Assembly (NCBI GenBank): GCA_938014855.1
Contig: CALLQM010000443.1
Location: 1 to 9,443, forward strand
Direction: 5' to 3'
Source: an uncultured Clostridia bacterium
GTDB lineage: Bacteria > Bacillota > Clostridia > Oscillospirales > Ruminococcaceae
DNA: 9,443 bases
Each line of letters begins with the position of its first letter. Position 1 is the stretch's first letter. The notes under the pieces were generated by a model. That model was not told the origin of the DNA, did not search any database, and saw only the letters and a list, made by a program, of their open reading frames with translations. This document shows, in pieces, positions 6,187-9,443 of this stretch. A program made the position numbers and the translations under genes.

Positions 6187-6309
6187 TTGAGGAAAGAGGT
6201 GTCCCGAAGTTGGATAGTGTCTGTGCATATGCGTAATTGTTTATACAGTATGTGTATGCCGAAAAAGATTCAAACCATCAAGGAAGTCTCAAAATTCAAG
6301 CTTGTCTGA
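6187..6309 (+). other. Transporter 3' region with a doubtful 40-codon frame
   Basis: The roughly 280 bases from the transporter stop (6116) to the next supported gene (6399) contain the terminator listed separately and little else. One frame from TTG 6187 to TGA 6307-6309 (inner starts GTG 6217, ATG 6229) encodes a basic tail ending MPKKIQTIKEVSKFKLV directly against the terminator. GAGGAAAGAGGTG (6189-6201) looks like a ribosome binding site but is badly spaced for every start in that frame, and a second short frame (ATG 6174, 20 codons) overlaps it. Most likely untranslated, or a decayed gene. Confidence 0.15.
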
Positions 6310-6313
6310 AAAG

Positions 6314-6353
6314 GCACCGTCTAGGCGTTTATCATTGCTTAGGCGGTGCTTTT
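6314..6353. terminator. Bidirectional Rho-independent terminator between transporter and small gene
   Basis: GCACCGTCTAGGC (6314-6326) pairs with GCTTAGGCGGTGC (6337-6349) over 13 bp with two G-U pairs around a 10-nt loop. TTTT follows on the plus strand and AAAA precedes, giving a T-run on the minus strand too. It ends the transporter transcript and also lies about 50 bases beyond the stop of the leftward 50-aa gene. Confidence 0.85.
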
Positions 6354-6398
6354 GTATGCAAACGTTGACGCTTACAAGTGTCTTCGGTATAATAATAG

Positions 6399-6551
6399 TC
6401 AGCTATTATTTTTAAAATGTTCTGCACATTGCTGCAGTTCTCCTAGCGTTGCAATTTCAACGCCGGATTCTAGTATTTGATTTTTGACATTGATTGGCAG
6501 AGATTCAAAATACTCCCGCAAATCCGGATTGTTTTCATAAAACGTACTCAC
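6399..6551 (-). CDS. Conserved-looking 50-aa small protein, function unknown
   Basis: GTG 6551 is preceded on the minus strand by GGGGGGTGAATCT, a close match to the anti-Shine-Dalgarno complement (GGAGGTGATC), seven bases from the start. In-frame ATGs at 6572 and 6578 lack such a site. The protein begins VSTFYENNPDLREYFESLPI and ends with AEHFKNNS. It is acidic and soluble, with two predicted helices joined by an SG turn: an N-terminal 'NPDLREYFESLP' and a C-terminal 'GVEIATLGELQQCAEHF' that looks like a small helical domain. Its reading frame has balanced, non-random composition. It has its own terminator and is divergent from the 86-aa gene. I recognise the general look of short clostridial hypothetical proteins but no function. 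Confidence 0.65.
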   Translation of the reverse strand: MSTFYENNPDLREYFESLPINVKNQILESGVEIATLGELQQCAEHFKNNS

Positions 6552-6578
6552 AGATTCACCCCCCGTTTCCATATTCAT

Positions 6579-6606
6579 TTGTTAGTATTTCCATCCCCGC
6601 TATCAT
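6579..6606 (+). promoter_or_regulatory. Possible sigma-A promoter of the 86-aa gene
   Basis: TTGTTA (6579-6584) and TATCAT (6601-6606) are 16 bases apart, with four and five consensus matches. They lie in the 87-base gap between the divergent small genes and would start transcription near 6613, about 26 bases before the start codon. A weaker leftward candidate (TTGATA at 6612-6607 on the minus strand) overlaps it. Confidence 0.4.
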
Positions 6607-6638
6607 TATCAATTCACCTGTTTTTAAGGAAGAATATT

Positions 6639-6899
6639 ATGGATCAATTTTCAAAATGGTTTGAATTAAACAGCGGCTATACCTTACACCGCCTGCGGAT
6701 TCGGCCGCTAAAAGGGTGCTGTAAAAACCATCTTTGCGAACTGGAAAAACAAATCTATCTTCCCGCTGTAAAAGAACCGCTTCCATTGTTTCAATGTGGT
6801 GTTTGCAAAAGGTATTATGCCCGAACAGACCGGGGTTTTTATCACATCGACCATTTGCTTAGATATCGAGTGGAAACCAAAACCACTCAAAATAATTAA
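6639..6899 (+). CDS. 86-aa cysteine-rich (zinc-ribbon-like) hypothetical protein
   Basis: ATG 6639 follows AAGGAAG by six bases; the longer frame from 6477 would run through the divergent gene and is rejected. Cysteines are clustered as C27-C28-x4-C33 (GCCKNHLC) and C53-x2-C56 (FQCGVCKRYY), a pattern of a small zinc ribbon with two knuckles about 20 residues apart. Around them are aromatic and basic residues (RYYARTDRGFYHIDH), compatible with binding nucleic acid or a protein partner. No membrane segment or signal peptide. It is a single-gene transcript closed by a 16-bp terminator nine bases after the stop. Function unknown; metal binding is inferred from cysteine spacing only. Confidence 0.75.
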   Translation: MDQFSKWFELNSGYTLHRLRIRPLKGCCKNHLCELEKQIYLPAVKEPLPLFQCGVCKRYYARTDRGFYHIDHLLRYRVETKTTQNN

Positions 6900-6905
6900 C
6901 AGCAC

Positions 6906-6944
6906 AAAAGGACACGTCCATTCAATAATGGACGTGTCCTTTTT
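6906..6944. terminator. Strong terminator after the 86-aa gene
   Basis: AAAAGGACACGTCCAT (6906-6921) pairs perfectly with 6928-6943 around a 6-nt loop, ending in five T (6940-6944). The four A at the left end give a short T-run on the minus strand, so it may also stop leftward transcripts arriving from sigF. Confidence 0.92.
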
Positions 6945-6993
6945 ATCGTTTTTACAGTTTGATACAAAAAGCCAAGCTCTAAGAAAAAGCAGG

Positions 6994-7176
6994 TTAGTTA
7001 CCAACCCATTCAACTTCGCATACGATACTTAATGGAGCCACCAACAAGCGGCGGCAGTATGAGGGTGGCAGACTGCCCATGAATAGCCCGCTTATGATGA
7101 CCTGCCGCATCATATATGGAAAGGGAACTGTAACCGGCCGGTTATATGGCGGTTCCCTTTCCAGAAGTACATCCAT
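6994..7176 (-). CDS. Doubtful 60-aa ORF downstream of sigF
   Basis: ATG 7176 follows GGGTGA by four bases on the minus strand, 21 bases after the sigF stop, so it could be the last cistron of the spoIIA transcript. It would encode MDVLLEREPPYNRPVTVPFP followed by a moderately hydrophobic stretch ending EVEWVGN. No family is recognised, spoVA genes that sometimes follow sigF are not this short or like this, and the frame contains a large inverted repeat (7117-7163) that may be the real feature here. Treat as a candidate only. The stretch 6945-6993 shows nothing. Confidence 0.3.
   Translation of the reverse strand: MDVLLEREPPYNRPVTVPFPYMMRQVIISGLFMGSLPPSYCRRLLVAPLSIVCEVEWVGN
7117..7163. repeat. 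Nested inverted repeat downstream of sigF
   Basis: TGGAAAGGGAAC (7117-7128) and GTTCCCTTTCCA (7152-7163) are perfect 12-base inverted arms. They enclose a perfect 12-bp palindrome, AACCGGCCGGTT (7132-7143). No T-run follows on either strand, so it is not a standard terminator. It could be a structured 3' end that protects or processes the spoIIA mRNA, a protein-binding site, or a relic of a mobile repeat. Confidence 0.75.
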
Positions 7177-7197
7177 CAACTCACCCGAAGGAATTTT

Positions 7198-7869
7198 TTA
7201 TTCCAGCAGTTCCTTACGCATCGCCAGCAAAATCTTTTTCTCCCTTCGGGAGACCTGCACTTGTGTCATGCCCAACACTTCAGCAGTCTGCGTTTGGGTC
7301 TTGTTGGCAAAATAGCGAAGAACAATCAATTTCCTGTCACGGGGCTCCAAGCCCCCTACCACCTGCTGCAGTGAAATGATGTCTGCAAGCATTTCTTCGG
7401 GTGAATCCATGGGCACATCCGCCTGGCCGCCGCCGGATTCCTCGCTTTGTGTGAGTGAAATCGGCGGCGATGCCGCGCATATCGCCTCTACAATCTGTTC
7501 TTCGGGAAGTTCCATCGATTCTGCCAGTTCTGAGACGGTCGGCTCTCTGCCATATTGATACGACAGCCGCTCGCGTTCCCTTCCAATTTTAATGGAAAGT
7601 TCTTTGAGCGAACGGGAAACTTTAATGGCTCCGCCGTCACGAAACAAACGGCGCATCTCACCCAAGATCACGGGTACGGCATAAGTGGAAAAGCGTACCC
7701 CTCGATTCTCATCAAATGCATCCGTAGCTTTACATAGCCCCATACAGCCGGCTTGAAACAGATCATCATATTCAATTCCCCTGCCTTTAAATCTGTGGGC
7801 GCAGGAGTGTACCAATCCAATATTATTGGAAATGGTCTGTTCCCGTTTGTCCGCTGCGCAGTCAATCAT
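7198..7869 (-). CDS. sigF: RNA polymerase sporulation sigma factor SigF
   Basis: A 223-aa sigma-70-family factor that starts forespore gene expression after asymmetric division. Region 2 (about 14-75) includes the core-binding and -10 segment 'YDDLFQAGCMGLCKATDAFD' to 'VRFSTYAVPVILGEMRRLFRD'. The signature GGAIKVSRSLKEL (79-91) is typical of SigF/SigG. Region 4 (about 170-222) ends with the -35-binding helix-turn-helix TQTAEVLGMTQVQVSRREKKIL. ATG 7869 lies seven bases after the spoIIAB stop; AAGGAGG (7888-7882) sits 12 bases upstream inside spoIIAB, a long but usable spacing. The protein is about 30 residues shorter than Bacillus SigF (255 aa), lacking the N-terminal helix before region 2. 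It is third in the spoIIAA-spoIIAB-sigF operon and is held inactive by SpoIIAB. Confidence 0.95.
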   Translation of the reverse strand: MIDCAADKREQTISNNIGLVHSCAHRFKGRGIEYDDLFQAGCMGLCKATDAFDENRGVRFSTYAVPVILGEMRRLFRDGGAIKVSRSLKELSIKIGRERERLSYQYGREPTVSELAESMELPEEQIVEAICAASPPISLTQSEESGGGQADVPMDSPEEMLADIISLQQVVGGLEPRDRKLIVLRYFANKTQTQTAEVLGMTQVQVSRREKKILLAMRKELLE

Positions 7870-7876
7870 GCCTTGC

Positions 7877-8314
7877 TCATGCCTCCTTGCAGCGAATGCT
7901 CCTCTCCAGCACCACCGTTGTTCCCTTACCCTCTTTTGACGTGACCTTAACTTTGTCCATCAGGCTTTGCATAACAGCAAATCCAAGCCCCGCACGCTCT
8001 TCTTCGGGCGCAGAGGTATACATTGGTTCCATTGCCTTTTGGACATCAGAGATGCCACAGCCTTTGTCACGGATTCGAATAACAACGCGGTTGTCCGGCA
8101 GGATCTTCGCAGTTATGTAAACAGTGCCAAGACAATGACGATAGGCATGGACAATGCAGTTAGTCACCGCCTCACTGACAGCAGTTTTTATGTCAGATAT
8201 TTCTTCAATTGTTGGATCCAGCTGTGTGATAAAGGCCGCTACAGCCGTACGCGAAAACGATTCGTTGACCGAGCGCCCCTCAAATTGAAGCTTCATCGAA
8301 TTGATTGCTTTCAT
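7877..8314 (-). CDS. spoIIAB: Anti-sigma F factor / serine kinase SpoIIAB
   Basis: A 145-aa GHKL-fold (HATPase_c) kinase, about the usual length. It binds and inhibits SigF and phosphorylates SpoIIAA. The ATP-binding boxes are visible: N box SEAVTN (47-52, with the catalytic Glu and Mg-binding Asn), G1 box DKGCGI (83-88) and G2 box RAGLGFAVM (107-115). ATG 8314 overlaps the spoIIAA stop as ATGA, with GGAGG nine bases upstream, so the two are translationally coupled, matching their stoichiometric partnership. The C-terminal codons contain the AAGGAGG of sigF. Confidence 0.96.
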   Translation of the reverse strand: MKAINSMKLQFEGRSVNESFSRTAVAAFITQLDPTIEEISDIKTAVSEAVTNCIVHAYRHCLGTVYITAKILPDNRVVIRIRDKGCGISDVQKAMEPMYTSAPEEERAGLGFAVMQSLMDKVKVTSKEGKGTTVVLERSIRCKEA

Positions 8315-8667
8315 CTTTCGTTTCCTCCGTTTTTAGCAGATTTTGTGGGGTGCCGCTCAGGCCTGTCCATAATTGCAAGACGGTCGAGTCCCGCCAAGAT
8401 CATCACTTTCTTCAGATGGCTTGCAATATTCGTAAGGTATAGTTCGCCTTCCACTTCTTTCATAAGTTTATAGCGTCCCATCACCAGCCCGATCCCTGAC
8501 GAATCCATGAAACTCACATCCCTGAAATCCAAATCCAGTTCGCGCACTTGTCCCTTGATCACGGCGTCGTCGATCATTTCGCGCATTTCTTTAGCGCTGT
8601 GATGGTCGATATCACCAATGATATGCGCTATCATGATTTCATCCGCTATGTCGATTTGCACAGCCAT
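8311..8667 (-). CDS. spoIIAA: Anti-anti-sigma factor SpoIIAA (STAS domain)
   Basis: A 118-aa STAS-domain protein that, when unphosphorylated, captures SpoIIAB and frees SigF in the forespore. The phosphorylation loop VSFMDSSGIGLVMGRYK (51-67) is nearly identical to the Bacillus site; Ser57, the second of the pair, is the expected target of SpoIIAB kinase and SpoIIE phosphatase. ATG 8667 has AAGGAG ten bases upstream. It is first in the operon; the 94 bases between it and the folC terminator must hold the promoter, normally sigma-H, but I see no convincing sigma-H or sigma-A match there. Confidence 0.96.
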   Translation of the reverse strand: MAVQIDIADEIMIAHIIGDIDHHSAKEMREMIDDAVIKGQVRELDLDFRDVSFMDSSGIGLVMGRYKLMKEVEGELYLTNIASHLKKVMILAGLDRLAIMDRPERHPTKSAKNGGNER

Positions 8668-8761
8668 AATTTCCAGTCTCCTTTATGTGAATTGTCCTTT
8701 GCCAGCGATTGGTACAAGCCTTCCACGCACCTTTCTGCGGTTTACACGCTCGTATACAACA

Positions 8762-8792
8762 AAAAAGCTCTATCACAAGGATAGAGCTTTTT
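8762..8792 (-). terminator. Terminator of folC
   Basis: AAAAAGCTCTATC (8762-8774) pairs perfectly with GATAGAGCTTTTT (8780-8792) around a 5-nt loop. On the minus strand the stem ends in a T-run of six, 25 bases after the folC stop. It insulates the spoIIA operon from folC transcription. Confidence 0.9.
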
Positions 8793-8816
8793 GTATAAAA
8801 AGGTTGTCGAAGCGCG

Positions 8817-9443
8817 TCAGTCGGCGTTTAAAATCACATTTCGCATCTGTCCGGCCAAATATAAGGAACCGCAGATCACCACAGCACCCTGTTCCGATGC
8901 GGCCACAGCCGAAGCCAGTTCCCATGCTTCCTCAATCGAGTGTGCGGCGGAAGCAGGAAGTCCCAGCTTGTCCGCGCGTGCCGCTAGTTCATGCCCGTCC
9001 AATGCACGGGGATTATCCGGAGTCACACAAATAAGACGCCGAAAATGGGGCGCCAGCAGTTTGAGAGCGTCTGTACTGTTTTTATCCGCAAGCATACCCA
9101 TCACCGCTGTAATTGGGCGTTTGCCCAAAAGGGATAAGCTTTCCGCAAGCGCTTTTGCCCCTTGCGGATTATGCGCACCATCCAAAATCGTCAGCGGATG
9201 CCTGCACACAATTTCCATTCTTGCAGGAAAACGAACGAATGCGAGCCCTTCCTGCACAGCCTGCATCGAAAGCGGTTGATTTGTGCATTGCTGTACGGCC
9301 AGTTCTGCGGCTTTCATCGCCGTCAGCGCATTAGCAATCTGATATTGTCCTAACAGCGGCACATGCATGCTAAAACCCTGATAAACAAAATCGGTACCGT
9401 TTAGGCTTAAGCGTACCTGTTCTGCCGCGTTTAAAGTGGGCTG
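8817..9443 (-). CDS. folC: Folylpolyglutamate/dihydrofolate synthase, C-terminal half (partial)
   Basis: The frame is open to the right edge of the window, so only the last 208 residues are present; the P-loop and N-terminal ATPase domain lie beyond 9443, and the ATG at 9368 is internal. The enzyme adds glutamate to folates (and in many bacteria also to dihydropteroate), an ATP-dependent Mur-ligase-like reaction. Diagnostic segments are LLGQYQIANALTA (inter-domain), FPARMEIVCRHPLTILDGAHNPQGAKAL (start of the C-terminal ligase domain) and VMGMLADKNSTDAL. The protein ends with the short helix YLAGQMRNVILNAD. The upstream location relative to spoIIA, with a terminator in between, indicates an independent housekeeping transcript. 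Confidence 0.93.
   Translation of the reverse strand, partial: QPTLNAAEQVRLSLNGTDFVYQGFSMHVPLLGQYQIANALTAMKAAELAVQQCTNQPLSMQAVQEGLAFVRFPARMEIVCRHPLTILDGAHNPQGAKALAESLSLLGKRPITAVMGMLADKNSTDALKLLAPHFRRLICVTPDNPRALDGHELAARADKLGLPASAAHSIEEAWELASAVAASEQGAVVICGSLYLAGQMRNVILNAD

Noticed and set aside
6391..6413. AT-only hairpin AATAATAG-CTATTATT with T-run as a terminator
   Set aside because: The stem is almost all A-T and overlaps the stop codon of the 50-aa gene; the strong GC-rich terminator at 6314-6353 is sufficient.
8668..8760. Sigma-H promoter for the spoIIA operon
   Set aside because: Several AAGG/GGA strings occur (for example GCAGAAAGGTG and AAAGGACAA on the minus strand), but none pairs with a GAAT-type -10 at proper spacing before the start codon.
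1..9443. CRISPR array, tRNA, rRNA or insertion sequence
   Set aside because: No regularly spaced repeats, cloverleaf-like segments, ribosomal motifs or transposase frames were seen on either strand.

Overview
The window looks like a chromosomal segment of an endospore-forming, low-to-mid-GC Gram-positive anaerobe, most likely class Clostridia (Oscillospiraceae/Ruminococcaceae-like). The main reasons are a complete spoIIAA-spoIIAB-sigF operon, a sigma-54 activator driving an amino-acid catabolic locus, strong purine-rich ribosome binding sites and many Rho-independent terminators. The genus cannot be fixed from sequence inspection.

Left part (1-1610) is accessory DNA. It opens with the C-terminal tail of a phage-portal-like protein. 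This is followed by a short in-frame piece encoding the extreme C-terminus of GMP synthase (guaA) with its stop codons and a strong terminator, as expected where an integrative element has inserted into the 3' end of guaA. Just beyond is an AT-rich, leftward gene for a HEPN (Ymh/TIGR02391-like) protein, a family common in phage defence. An orphan terminator hairpin lies behind it.

Middle part (1790-6350) is a self-contained regulatory and catabolic module: a sigma-54 enhancer-binding activator with a cysteine-containing N-terminal sensor; three copies of a 16-bp TTCTCA...AGAA-type palindrome; a near-perfect -24/-12 promoter; an iron-sulfur L-cysteine-desulfidase-like enzyme (UPF0597/SDH-alpha family) starting at TTG; a 24-codon small ORF; and a divergent SDF-family (DAACS) amino-acid symporter. 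The simplest reading is substrate-induced uptake and degradation of an amino acid, probably cysteine (giving pyruvate, sulfide and ammonia) or possibly serine. A bidirectional terminator closes the module.

Right part (6399-9443) holds a 50-aa leftward small protein and a divergent 86-aa rightward cysteine-rich protein. After a strong terminator and a poorly explained 290-bp stretch with nested palindromes comes the leftward spoIIA operon (SpoIIAA anti-anti-sigma, SpoIIAB anti-sigma kinase, SigF forespore sigma factor). It is preceded by the C-terminal half of folC, which ends in its own terminator.
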